From Brachionus manjavacas (lineage: Eukaryota; Rotifera; Eurotatoria; Ploima; Brachionidae), in contig JAHQIY010000004.1 in NCBI GenBank assembly GCA_019054805.1, positions 6,696,001 through 6,760,000 of the forward strand: 64,000 nucleotides of DNA, in the 5' to 3' direction. The notes below the pieces were generated by a model. It saw only the letters and a program-made list of their open reading frames with translations. It was not told the DNA's origin and did not search any database. Position numbers and translations under genes: made by a program. Of this stretch, positions 13,301-24,169 are shown piece by piece. Position 1 is the stretch's first letter, and each line of letters opens with the position of its first letter.

Positions 13301-16300
13301 ATTAAATTCATAAAAATTGATAAGTCTACGAAATAATTTCAGTTGGAAAACAAAAATTAAATTTTATCTTCAATCCATTTTGGCTTTGACATATTTTACA
13401 AAGATTTATCAAGCAGTTGTTTTAATCAAAACATTGATGTAAAGTTCTATAGGAAATTTATTATTTTTATCAATCAAATAATAAATTCAACATTGTATTA
13501 AACAGCTGTTAAATTGATTCGTAGCTCTTTTAGTTAATAGTACAGGAATTAAAATTGACAAGCATAAGGATTTTGATTGATAGTGATTTTTCGAATCGGA
13601 AGCTCAATGGAATCAAAAACCTCTCAAGTACGAATCTGGCTCTGTGAATTTCTAATAAAAGCTAAAATCAGTTATTATTAAATAATTTAAATGCTGAATG
13701 TTGCGAGGCAATTTTTGATAAGCAATTGAATATTTTAGGGAATCAAAGCGTCTAGAGATAGACAAATCAATTGAATTAGATAAATGTTCATTTAATTCTT
13801 ATCATTTGAAAAAATTGATTTTCCTGAAAAACAAATAATCAAATTTAAGCCAAGATAGATCGAAGGATAAATCATTTATGTATTAATATATTCTTTTATT
13901 TATTTAAATTTAAATTTTATTCATTACTCAATATTTTTATCTATCAAGGAGAAAATTCAATTTGTGCTCTAATCTGATCATAGGCGAATCAATTTCAATA
14001 TCTAAACATTTTTTTCTTGCCTCTTCTAGGCTTCCTTCCAATCTTGCTTACTCCAAATAAACCAAAATTCACTCAATCAGAACTCGAATCGCTAATGCAT
14101 CCATCCATCCATAGGCAATAACAAAAACTGATTAATATTAAAATAAAGCTATAAATTCAATCATCACTTACACTCTCAAAAAATTACTCAACAACTTTTC
14201 CAATCCAAGATTCATGTTTATGTTCGAGCCAAGAAATTTCCTAAAAATAAGCTAAGTGTATAAAAACTTACTCTCTTTTAATCCAAACTATGTAAAATCT
14301 ATCTCAATAAACAAATTTTGCTAATAAACAATATCCCCCAACATGAAACTTACTAATTTTTACCATTTGTTTCAGTAACCACTTTTTTTCTTTACAGGCT
14401 GGCGACGAGCCCTACATAAATCAAACAACCACCAGAAGCAACTATAATCCGTATCAAGCCAAAGAGCAATCAAACTACCAGTCCACATCCAACCAATACA
14501 GCTATTCACACGAACCCCTTGAGCCTTTCAATTTACTCATACCATTAAGTGAATTAGGATCCAAACCAGTTTCAGCTCGAGTCAGAATGCCGAGTGGAAA
14601 AATAGCTAATCCGAATGTAGAACAGAATGCCGATGGTACTGTGTCGATTAAGTATCAGCCAAGTGAGGTCGGCTTGCATGAGCTGGACGTGTTGTACAAT
14701 GGACAACCGATCCAAGGTTCTCCTTTCAAATTTCATGTAGATGCCATCAATGCACTAACAGGAGATCAAAATGGTGGATATGTGACTGCTTATGGACCGG
14801 GTTTAAGTGGCGGAATATGCAATGAGCCTTGTGAGTTCAGAATTGTGACCAAAGATGCGGGTACAGGAGGTTTGGCAGTGGCTGTCGAGGGACCTTCTAA
14901 GGCTGAAATACAGTGCAGGGATAACAAAAATGGTACTTGTGATGTTGTATATTATCCCACGGTGCCTGGTGATTACACTATTACAGTCAAATTTGCCGAC
15001 AAGCACATCATCGGCTCACCTTTTCAAGCCAAAATCACGCAAGATCCGCGCTTTGCCAAGCGTAACCAACTTGTATACGGCAATCAATCAGACATTAGTC
15101 TAAAAGTGATCGAAGGGGACGTGAATGATTTGCACGCTACCATTCGTTCACCTTCTGGCCATGAAGAACCGTGTCTATTAAAAAAACTCTCTAATGGAAG
15201 TCTGGGAATTTCGTTTACACCTAGGGAAGTCGGTGAACATCTTGTTAGTGTCATGAGAGACGGAAAACATATTAAAAATAGTCCGTTCCGTATTGAAGTA
15301 AGACAATCGGAAATAGGGGATGCTAGTCGAGTTAAATTGTACGGCAAAGGTTTGGTGGAAGGTGTAGCAAATAAGATAAACGAGTTTTTTGTAAATACTA
15401 AAGAAGCTGGTAAGATTTTGCTATCTTAATTTGGATCAGAACAAAAGATCAAAAAATATTTTCCTTAAATAAATTTAAGATCTATTATGAAATCTTTTTG
15501 CTTACTTTATAAAAATTCTTTAGCTAGATAAGACAATCTCATGATGCATCAACAAAATATTTTAAAAACGATTGAATAGATATTTTTTAATTAAAAAAAA
15601 AATTAATCTAATTACCAAAAAAAAGGAAATAATGAAATAAAAGAAATCCTTGTATAAAATATCTAGTACCACTGTAATAAGATAATAAAATAAAATTTTG
15701 TTTTGGCTTTTTGAAATTAAAATAAAAAACAATTAAATTTCATTATAAAATAGTTTTTTTTTAAATTGATTATGCGTTTAATCGAAAAAAGGTCACTTTT
15801 TTTCTCATTGATTTAAATTTATTTTTTAAAATTGAGACTCTAAAATAATCTTTTGTTTATAGATGTATGTTAAATTTTTTAAAAATAAGATTTTTTTTAA
15901 TAGATAATTTGTCTCAAATAATTTAAAATTATTTAATGATTTAAATTTAATGACTTTTACTTTTTCTTATGGTAAAATTCATGATTATAATTTTAAATTG
16001 AATTTAAAATTTTTAAAGAAATATCTGTGAAAATTAGAATTTTAGTTTAATTGTTTGTATTTATTTTTTATGTAAAACTTTGTTTAATTTTTAGAGGAAA
16101 TTTTTTTAAACCCCATCGTTTACTTTAATTTCACTTTTCATACTTAAGAAATATTTCCAAAAAGATAATATTTTTATTCTTAAAAAAATAAACTTAAAAT
16201 TAGCAATTTTCTTAAAAAATTTGTTTTAACACTAAATTTAGTTAATATTCTAAACTTGAATTTTATGACCCTAAAAAATATTAAAAAATTACGAATAACT

Positions 16301-18204
16301 TACAAAAAAAACTTTTCTAGTCAAATTAAATTAAATGTGATAAAAACAAATTTTAAATTTCATCTTTTGGTAATCAATTAAAATTTTTAAATGCTTTAAA
16401 TAAGCCAAAAAAGTAAAGCTTTTTTTTTAAGGCTATGGCGGACTAAGTCTGTCTATAGAGGGTCCTAGCAAGGCTGACATTGAATGTCACGATAATGAAG
16501 ATGGAAGTTGCAGAGTAACTTATCGACCCACAGAACCTGGAACATATTTGATCAACATCAAATTTGCAGACAAACACGTACCAGGTTCACCATTTACAGT
16601 TACCGTGGGAGGCACTGGACGCTTGACGGAAAAAATAACTAGAGATCGTAAAGCAGCTGATATCTCTCATATTGGCAGTCAATGCGAGTTGTCTTTGAAA
16701 ATACCAGACAGTAGTCCATTTGATATGTCCGCTTACGTAACCAATCCATCAGGTCACATTGAAGATTGCGAAGTAGTTGATTTGGATGACTGCAACTACT
16801 GCATTCGATTTGTGCCAAACGAAATTGGTATTCATACCGTTTCGGTTAAGCACAAGGATATGCACATACCTGGCAGTCCGTTCGAGTTCACTGTAGGACC
16901 GATGGCCAGTGGTGGCCCACACAAAGTAAGAGCTGCAGGTCTGGGTCTAATGAAAGGTGAGGTAAATGTTCCGGCTGATTTTAACATTTTCACTAGAGAG
17001 GCGGGAGCTGGAGCCCTTGCCATTGCCATCGAAGGTCCAGCTAAGGCTGAAATAGACTTTAATGATCGAAAAGATGGCACTTGTAGTGTTTCGTATATAT
17101 GTCCTGAGCCTGGCGAATATCAAATTTCTGTCAAGTTCAATGATGAGCATATTCCCGACTCGCCATTTACAGCTTACGTATCTCCTCCAGTCGGTGATGC
17201 CAAAAAATTAACTGTCCACAGTTTAAAGACCAAAGGTTTAGAAATTAACAAGCCATGCACATTTTCGGTCAAGTTCAACGGAGCCAAAGGAAAAGTTGAT
17301 GCAAAAGTTATAACTCCATCGGGTTTACAAGAGAATTGTTTAGTACAAGAAATGGATGATGATCATTATGCTATCCGATTTATACCGCACGAAAATGGTG
17401 TACATTGGGTTCATGTTCGTTTTAATGGACATGATATACCTGAAAGCCCGATAAGAATTATGGTCGGTCATGTTAATGCTGACCCGGGAAGAGTTTTTGC
17501 GTCTGGTGACGGTCTTCATCACGGTGAAACTGGAAAGCCGTGTGAATTTTTGATAGATACTCTAAATGCTGGAGCAGGAGCCTTGGCAGTCACAGTGGAT
17601 GGTCCGGCAAAAGTTCAACTAGATTGCAAGGAAGTTCCTGAAGGATATAGAGTTAATTTTGTTCCTTCAGCGCCAGGAGATTATTTAATTTCGATCAAGT
17701 TTGTGGGAACAAACATTGCCGGAAGTCCGTTCAAATGCAAAGTAGTCGGACCTTCGCTCAACCGAAATTCAGTTCTAACAAGTCGTGAACACTCAAACAT
17801 TGTAGTCGAAACAGTCGAAAAGTCACAAGCCTCGGCTCATTTGCAATCGTTACAGAAATCGATGCATTCTGATGCAAATAAAGTCAAAGTAAAGGGAGCT
17901 GGCATTCAAAAAGCCTTTAGAAATCAAAAAGCCTCATTTACAGTAGATACAAGAGATGCTGGTAAATTTGGATACACTAAATATATTGATATAAAAAAAT
18001 TTATTAATCTATTAAGGTAATAACATGTTAATGGTCGGAGTTTATGGTCCAAAGAATCCATGTGAAGAGGTAGTAGTCAAGCATATAGGCAACCAACAAT
18101 ATCAAGTCAACTATTGTGTAAGAGACAAAGGAGAATACATATTGATAGTCAAGTACGGAGATCAGCATATTCCAGGCAGTCCGTTTAATATAGAAGTCGT
18201 TTAA
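4302..18204 (+). CDS. FLN: Filamin, full length, 11 exons
   Basis: Actin cross-linking scaffold that links cortical F-actin to membrane receptors. Exons by splice sites and phase: 4302-5396, 5699-5776, 6829-6991, 7054-8102, 8153-8273, 9534-9758, 9851-10453, 10809-12196, 14398-15409, 16432-17961, 18017-18204. They join in frame to about 2,483 residues; vertebrate filamins have about 2,600. An N/Q-rich acidic leader (1-70) precedes two calponin-homology domains (about 72-180 and 200-302) forming the actin-binding domain. Then come 22 Ig-like filamin repeats, recognisable by GPG(L/I/V) starts and IPGSPF ends. Hinge 1 is encoded at the start of exon 9; its Tyr/Gln/Ser-rich segment lies before PFNLLIP. 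Hinge 2 precedes the last repeat, the dimerisation domain. Repeat-by-repeat comparison with remembered human filamin A suggests that counterparts of repeats 7 and 10 are missing. The ATG has a good context (aacaATG) and an upstream in-frame stop. Confidence 0.95.
8519..9015 (+). CDS. Probable alternative filamin exon, Ser-rich
   Basis: Lies inside the intron between filamin exons 5 and 6. An open frame of about 165 codons runs from an acceptor-like 'cgatag' ending at 8518 to a TGA at 9013-9015. It is in the correct phase to continue from exon 5 (donor at 8274, phase 1). The translation is acidic, then Ser/Thr-rich and probably disordered. No intron donor of matching phase with good consensus is seen, so the simplest reading is an alternative terminal exon. 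It would give an isoform of about 1,000 residues with the actin-binding domain, five and a half repeats and a Ser-rich tail. An AATAAA lies near 9348. A cassette insert within repeat 6 is the other option. Its coding-like composition against the AT-rich intron is the main support. Confidence 0.55.
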
Positions 18205-21200
18205 ATTATGGAAGTCAAACGACCTACAATTACTTATTTATAGACTTAATTTTCTCTATGATATTTGAGGCTTTATCCTACCATTAAATAATTTTAGTTT
18301 ATTGGAATCAATGGGTGCTATCACAAAAAGGATAAAAAATAATTAAAAAAAATAATTTTTATTTCGCTTTTAATTGAGACTCGCTTTTTGAATTTTGATT
18401 TTTTTTTAATTCGGTATTTAATTTTAGTCATTAGGAATTAGATTCAATTAGGCATCTAGAACATAGCTCTATTCTAGTTATTGCATTAAGAGTTCAAAAT
18501 AAGAATTCTTATTTCCGCAAAATAGAATAGTAAATAAAATACTTTCTATTTTTGATTATTGATCATTATCATCTATCTTTTTTTAATTTTTTTAAATCTA
18601 GTTGCATTAAAAATCGATTTGTTTTTAATTTCTTTTTTGTTTTTCTAATTTTTTAAATTCGATTTTTTGAATAAAAGTTGAAAATTTTAATAAAAAATAA
18701 TTTAATAATTAATTCATTCCCGAATCAAAATTAACCTTAAAAAATAATCCCCATCTTCTGAATGAAATCGAACCGATTTGAGTCTAGTCGTTTAAATGAA
18801 CCATAGTTCTCCTATTATAGGAACAAATCTTATTTTCAGATTTTTTGAACTATTTTCTAAAAAATTTAAAAATTGTTCACCTCATTTGAAAACATTTAAA
18901 GAATTTTAAAAAATAAATAAACAATTGATACAAAATTTTACCACATCAAAAATTTCACTTCAAAAACCATTTCAAAGACAAAAAGATCCAGTCGAGACCA
19001 AAATTGAGAATTAATCCATTAGGGAGAAAAAAAATCAAATTTTATAAAAGCACTAACAAAAGAGGAAACACTCAATTCCTCTAGAATCAATAAATTAAGT
19101 CATCAAATAGTTAAATGCAAGTATTTAGCCATTGACCAAGAAGAAATACAAGCTTCACTGATCAAATCGGAATATCAAAATTCAAACTGAAGTTTATAAT
19201 CAAATGTAAATTTCAAATCAAAATTTTTAGTTTTAGATTTAAAAAAAAAGTATTTTTTATCAATTTTTTCAAAAAATAAATGGCTTAACTTTATTAAAAA
19301 TGAATTATTTAATCTTTTATTGGGAAGAATAAAAAATCTAAATCGATTTTGAAATTTTGCAATAGAAAATTAAACTTTGTTTCACTAATATATTTTAATT
19401 AATAATAAAATATCTTTTAAAACCTTAATTTAATTTTGTCTTTAAAATTTTCAATTAAAGATTTTAGAAGAAAAAATTGAAAATCAAAAAAGATAGATTT
19501 GATAAAAAAAATATTTGTTTTTATTTCAATTAAAATAATAAACATTTTTTGTTTAATTAAAAAAATTTAAAAAGCTTATTTCATCATTTCTATTAAGATT
19601 CTAATCTATTAACTAAGTTGGGAAATCAATATACTAAAAGCTCACTAAATTAAAAAAACTATTTTGATATTATCCTGGTGTAAATTTTATCTTTTTACAA
19701 AAAAAAATTTTAAAAATTTTTATTTACTTATTAACTCAACAATTTTACATCAGAATTCGATATGTTAGTTTGCAAGGTTTTACCCAATTATTAATCTAAA
19801 ATTTCAATAATGCAATTAAATATTTTTTTTTCTTTTTTTGATCGATTTAAAAAGAAAATTCAAATATTTAGATATTCAAATTAAAACTATAATTTCCAGA
19901 ATTTTTATAGATTAGGATTAGTTAAAATTTAATTTAATTAAAATGAATATTATTAAATTTTTTAAGTTTATTTATAGTTTTTTATTTTTCTCAAGGCCTT
20001 TTAAAAATTAAATTTTTAGATCTTTAATCAGATTTATACGAAGTCTCTTTTTTATTTATTAAGTTTTAAATCTCTACCTTCAGAAAAAAAATATTTAAAA
20101 TGAAAAAAAAATAAAAACGTTAAGTTGAAATACTACATGTTTAAATATTTGATAGTTCAGGAAAAAAAGAAAAATTTGTATGGTAGCAATTTTACAAAGG
20201 AGTTGGATGTCAACATTTGTTTATTTTTATTTATCGATTTAAAAATTTTAAGCAAAAGGAGCAAATTGAAAATTGAACAAAAATTTTAGATTGCCAAATA
20301 TTACACATATTTATTAATTAATTAATTGGATAGAATATCATAACTTGATTTCTAAAAAGAAAGCGTAATATCTTTTAAATGCCTAGAAACTACACTGAAA
20401 AAAAAAGCCCTAAAGATTTTTTTTTAATTTAAGTTAGTATCTTACTTTTTTACATCATGTAAACCCAAAATCGCTTTTTTTTTCAAGATGAAAATAGCTT
20501 TTTCATTATTGTAAATAAAAGTAGCCATTTCTAAAAAGCTAAATTACAGATTTTGTTCATTTTTAATATAATTCCTAACAAATGAATGTGACTTTAGATG
20601 TTGATGATTTAGCTTCAATTCAATTAATGTGAATGACAAAGCTAAAATAACTCGATAACAAAAAGGTTCAAACGTCCTAAATGCAATAGGCGTTGAACTA
20701 ATAATTTCTGTAATGTCCGATGTTCAACCTTCCGTGATAAAATTGAATAAAATTGTCTACTTGAATTACTGAATAATAATGACAAGATAAAATTATTTGA
20801 ATTCTACAATAATTTAGCTTTAATATTAAAATATTGATTAATAACTAAATTAAGTAATTGAATTTCTTTTCGCGTCAGAAAACAAGCTCTTTTTAGACTC
20901 AACTTTGCTATTCTTGATTTTAAATAAATAAATTAATTCTTTATTGTTTGAAAATGTAAAAAAATTTTTAAAGAAAAAATTTTTTTAAAGAGATTCGGGT
21001 CAGCTCAAAATAGATCAAAGTCCTTCCTTTCAGTCAAATGTGAATAATATTTTGTTTTATAATTTATAAGGCGAATAAGAAAAATAAAAAAATATAAAAA
21101 TTTAATTATTATTGAGCTTAATTTTAAAAACGAATACAATAATTATGAATACTTTTACAAGGAAATTTGAATTTAAGTTTAATCTAGTTACAGTGGATAT

Positions 21201-21420
21201 TTGAATATGTTAGATAAAATTGTTATAAAATAGAAATTAGAATTTTTTAGAAAAACCTAAAAAAAGAAAAAGAAAAAAGAATAAATTATAGATTTTGTGT
21301 GTTTGTTTAGGCGATTGCGGGCTCAAGCATTAGGATTCTTGATTTTACCAGTCTATTTCATATTGACATAGCTAAATGTTAAAAGTGGCTATTATGTTAA
21401 TTTTTTTTGAGATAATTAAT
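18205..21420. other. Filamin 3' flank, no gene seen
   Basis: About 3.2 kb of very AT-rich DNA following the filamin stop codon. It should include the filamin 3' UTR; several AATAAA-like hexamers occur, but none can be singled out. No ORF with protein-like composition, no tRNA and no clear repeat boundary was found. Confidence 0.6.
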
Positions 21421-21538
21421 TTTGATCGTTAGCCAACGATTCGACCCTTTAATTTTACTTCCAGAATTTTTTAAAAAGGTTTTCTAACTTATAAGTTAGT
21501 GATTCAATCTTTGCTTTAGTTCTGACTAGGAGTTTTCT

Positions 21539-21838
21539 TCAAGCTTCTTCTGATTTTCCTACGTTCTTTAATCTAATTAAAAGTGTTTGGTGACCGAGAA
21601 GGTAAACTTTTATGTGAAGCAAATATGATTTTTTTTTAATTTTATTATTCAGCTCATTTATTTTGATCCAGCTTTCAGTTAAATTATCCCTATGGATATT
21701 TAAAAGAGGACTAAATAATTGCCAGTGCGCTTTATTCAAGTTAAATTTTTTAATAGTGGAAAGACATTTTACTTCGATTGGAAAATGCTCACTATTCATA
21801 TCTTTGCTACTGAGGAAATGAGTTATTTGGTCTTATAA
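21539..21838 (-). mobile_element. LINE endonuclease-domain remnant
   Basis: A minus-strand frame reads ...MNSEHFPIEVKCL... followed by FNLNKAHWQLFSPLL and an ESWIKINEL segment. This resembles the end of the apurinic-type endonuclease domain of non-LTR retrotransposons: the S-D-H-x-P-I motif, then a Trp-containing linker towards the reverse transcriptase. The catalytic Asp-His pair would be degraded here, since Asp is replaced by Glu. The reading breaks off on both sides, so it is a decayed fragment rather than a working element. The match rests on short motifs only. Confidence 0.42.
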
Positions 21839-22145
21839 TGAAGAGGAAACTAATAAAAAGATCAAGGGTTTTAAAATAGTTCCTGCTAAATAATATTATA
21901 AGTAAGACGCTTTTAATTAATTATTTAAAAGCCTAATTCATTCATTATTCTTTCTAACATAGAACCGTTTTCATTTTCCCTTGAGCAGCATTTTTGCTTT
22001 GTCCAAGTTAAAGTCACCACCTAAATTGCAGGTTCTACATTTCTTCGTTCTTGAAAAAGATCAAAGTTATGATATTTGTTAAGTGGATTTTATAGACTAA
22101 GCAGAAAAAAATCATTATTTTTTCCTAAATTTAGTTAAATACAAG

Positions 22146-22838
22146 GAGATCTATTTCTTTCTGCTAGTAAATTTTTTTCTTCTGCTATTAAATTTTTTTT
22201 TTAACTGCTAGTAAAAAAAATTAATTAATGATAGTTAAATTTTAACACATGATAGCTAAATTTGACGAAAAAAGACGATTTTCATGTTATTCACAAAGTA
22301 GTTAAGGTAATTGTCCAGTTCAAATGTATTTGCTCTTGCACCAAGATTCACAAACATAATCATGCAAGTAAATGTGAATTACAATTTGATGATCAACGTT
22401 TAAATCCAAATTTTAGGGATGAGATACTAAGAATTTACGAAAATGAAACTAAGTCAACTGCTCTTATTCTTGATAAACTTGACGATAAGGATATGGTCGC
22501 TTCTGTCAAAATTATCAAGCTGATGCACAAAAATCTTCAAATGGTCCAAAACGTCGCGGCAGATCTCGTGGTTCTACAACTAAAACAAGAAAACCAGAAA
22601 ATAGTTCTGTCAGAAAATCAAAAAGAGAGCGAAAAAACTAAAATTGATATTTCCATATGAAATTTTTATATTTTTTGTCGGTACTTAGCTAAAATTTTTT
22701 TTTCCCTTTTCAAATTTAATATGAATAAAATTTTATAAAAATATTTATGGTTATTTTTTTATATTTTTATTTTTGCTATCATAGACATAATTTTAATAGC
22801 AGGTAAAAAAAAAATTGCTAGCAAAAGAAATAACGTCC
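22146..22838 (+). mobile_element. Short MULE-like DNA transposon with TIRs
   Basis: About 693 bp bounded by imperfect terminal inverted repeats. The left end reads gagatctatttctttctgct and the inverted right end ggacgttatttcttttgcta. The similarity continues about 25 bp further through 'ctgctattaaa' blocks. Both ends are flanked by the same 9-bp word, aaatacaag, at 22137-22145 and 22839-22847. A 9-bp duplication is typical of Mutator-like elements. The interior carries an open frame (see next entry) but no complete transposase, so the copy would be non-autonomous. Confidence 0.72.
22262..22660 (+). pseudogene. Transposon-internal ORF, FLYWCH-like tail
   Basis: An open frame of 133 codons inside the TIR element, with no early ATG. 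It contains a Cys/His cluster, CICSCTKIHKHNHASK, which resembles the C-terminal CxC...HNH end of FLYWCH zinc fingers often carried by Mutator-like elements. Towards its 3' end a different frame (+2) encodes a basic segment with PKRRGRSRGS, similar to an AT-hook, ending at its own stop. The likeliest reading is one transposon protein broken by a frameshift. It is not a host gene, and no function is assigned. Confidence 0.45.
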
Positions 22839-22980
22839 AAATACAAGTAAGTTTCGAATTATATTCTAAATGATAAGTCCTGTTCAAATTAAATTTCTTC
22901 TTTAATTAAAATAGCTACTCTTCCTCAATATTTATTGCGTGGTTTCATATATTTTTTTCAAAACCTATTTAACAAACTCA

Positions 22981-23072
22981 TCTTCTTTTCTAGTACCTTT
23001 TTTTCTAGTACCTTTTTGAGCAACGGACCCGATCTTACACAGAGGCTACTGCATCGAGTTGGTCATCAACAC
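22981..23072 (-). mobile_element. SINE fragment (body, truncated)
   Basis: Minus-strand copy of the body of the tRNA-derived SINE seen whole at 49094-49380 and 60984-61290. It shares the run 'cctttttgagcaacgg', 'ccgatct', 'acacagaggctactgcatcg' and 'gttg(a/g)tcatc'. The tRNA-like head and the (ATT)n tail are missing. A 13-bp word, 'tttttctagtacc', is duplicated in tandem at its left end. Confidence 0.8.
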
Positions 23073-23536
23073 AAGTTTTAAAAAAACTTATGTATTCAAT
23101 ACTCCTTCAATTAAAAGCGAAAAAAAGATCAATTTATGGCAATCATTAAAATGGTAAAAACTATTGATTTATTACCATTATAATTAAAATAAAAAAAATT
23201 ATGTTGCATTCTTTAGAGTTGAGAGTTTATTTTTTCATAAGTATTAAAAACTCGTCTTTTATAGACTACATATTATAATTGAACATCAATTTATAGTTTT
23301 TTTTTTATTTTTTTTTAAATAAAAAATATTTTTCCATTTTTTACAAGGTCATTTTTTTACAGGTTTAAGTACAAAATTAGTATGAAATTAAGAAAAATCT
23401 GTTCACAAAACAGAATTGTGAACTTTTGCTATAAACAAAAGCATCAACGTAAACTTTACTAAATTTATTAAAAATTTGCTCTCAAAAATAAAAAAATTAG
23501 CATATTTATTGTTTAACGATATTTTAAAGCAATTTT

Positions 23537-24169
23537 TTATTTTTCTGATTCAGATAAACTTTTTACCGATGGTGAACCTGATTTCGTCAAATTGCTCTTA
23601 GTGATCTTAAGCTGTGAATTAGATGTAGTCTGTTTAGATCTATTTGATGTCGATTGACTTATTGAAGGTAAAGTGCTTGGCATAACTGCCATTTCGGCAT
23701 AAGTCATGGGTTGGTTAGACTGTTGAATTTGAGGAAGCATTGGTATTAATGACATGGTTTCTTTCACAAAAATAAAGTTCTTTGCATCATCAACAAATTG
23801 AGGACTTATTTTCAATTGGGTTTTTAAAGTTTTTGCACTTAGCTTTCTTCCATTTAAAGCTTGGTTAACTTGACTATGTTTTTCTCTTCCGTCTGCCATT
23901 ATATCTGTAGATCCAGCTAACAATTTATCATTATAACTTAAATAAACACGACACGGAGTGAGATTCCTAGTGAAATAAAATCTAGAATTTCGATTTTTGT
24001 CCAACCCACTTGAATAGCGATCGCATTCAGACGAATGCAAATGTGGTGTGTATCGATGTAGATGCTCATGTACAGATATATTTGGAAAAGGTGCAAAACT
24101 TGGTTTTGATCCAGCTGAATTTATTTTCATGCCAATCATATGACCATGACTTGAATCTTTAGGACGCAT
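23537..24169 (-). CDS. Unrecognised 210-residue protein, single exon
   Basis: An ATG at 24169 (MRPKDSSHGHMIGMK) opens a frame of 211 codons with no intron. Base composition is clearly less AT-biased than the flanks, which supports a real gene. The N-terminal half is rich in His and Arg, with RYTPHLHSSECDRYSSGLDK and FYFTRNLTPCRVYLSYNDK. The middle has a probable helix around LSAKTLKTQLKISPQFVDDA. The last 50 residues are a Ser/Thr/Lys/Asn-rich disordered tail. There is no signal peptide or membrane segment. I do not recognise the family. Nearest neighbours are a SINE fragment and a long empty stretch, so context does not help. Confidence 0.65.
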   Translation of the reverse strand: MRPKDSSHGHMIGMKINSAGSKPSFAPFPNISVHEHLHRYTPHLHSSECDRYSSGLDKNRNSRFYFTRNLTPCRVYLSYNDKLLAGSTDIMADGREKHSQVNQALNGRKLSAKTLKTQLKISPQFVDDAKNFIFVKETMSLIPMLPQIQQSNQPMTYAEMAVMPSTLPSISQSTSNRSKQTTSNSQLKITKSNLTKSGSPSVKSLSESEK

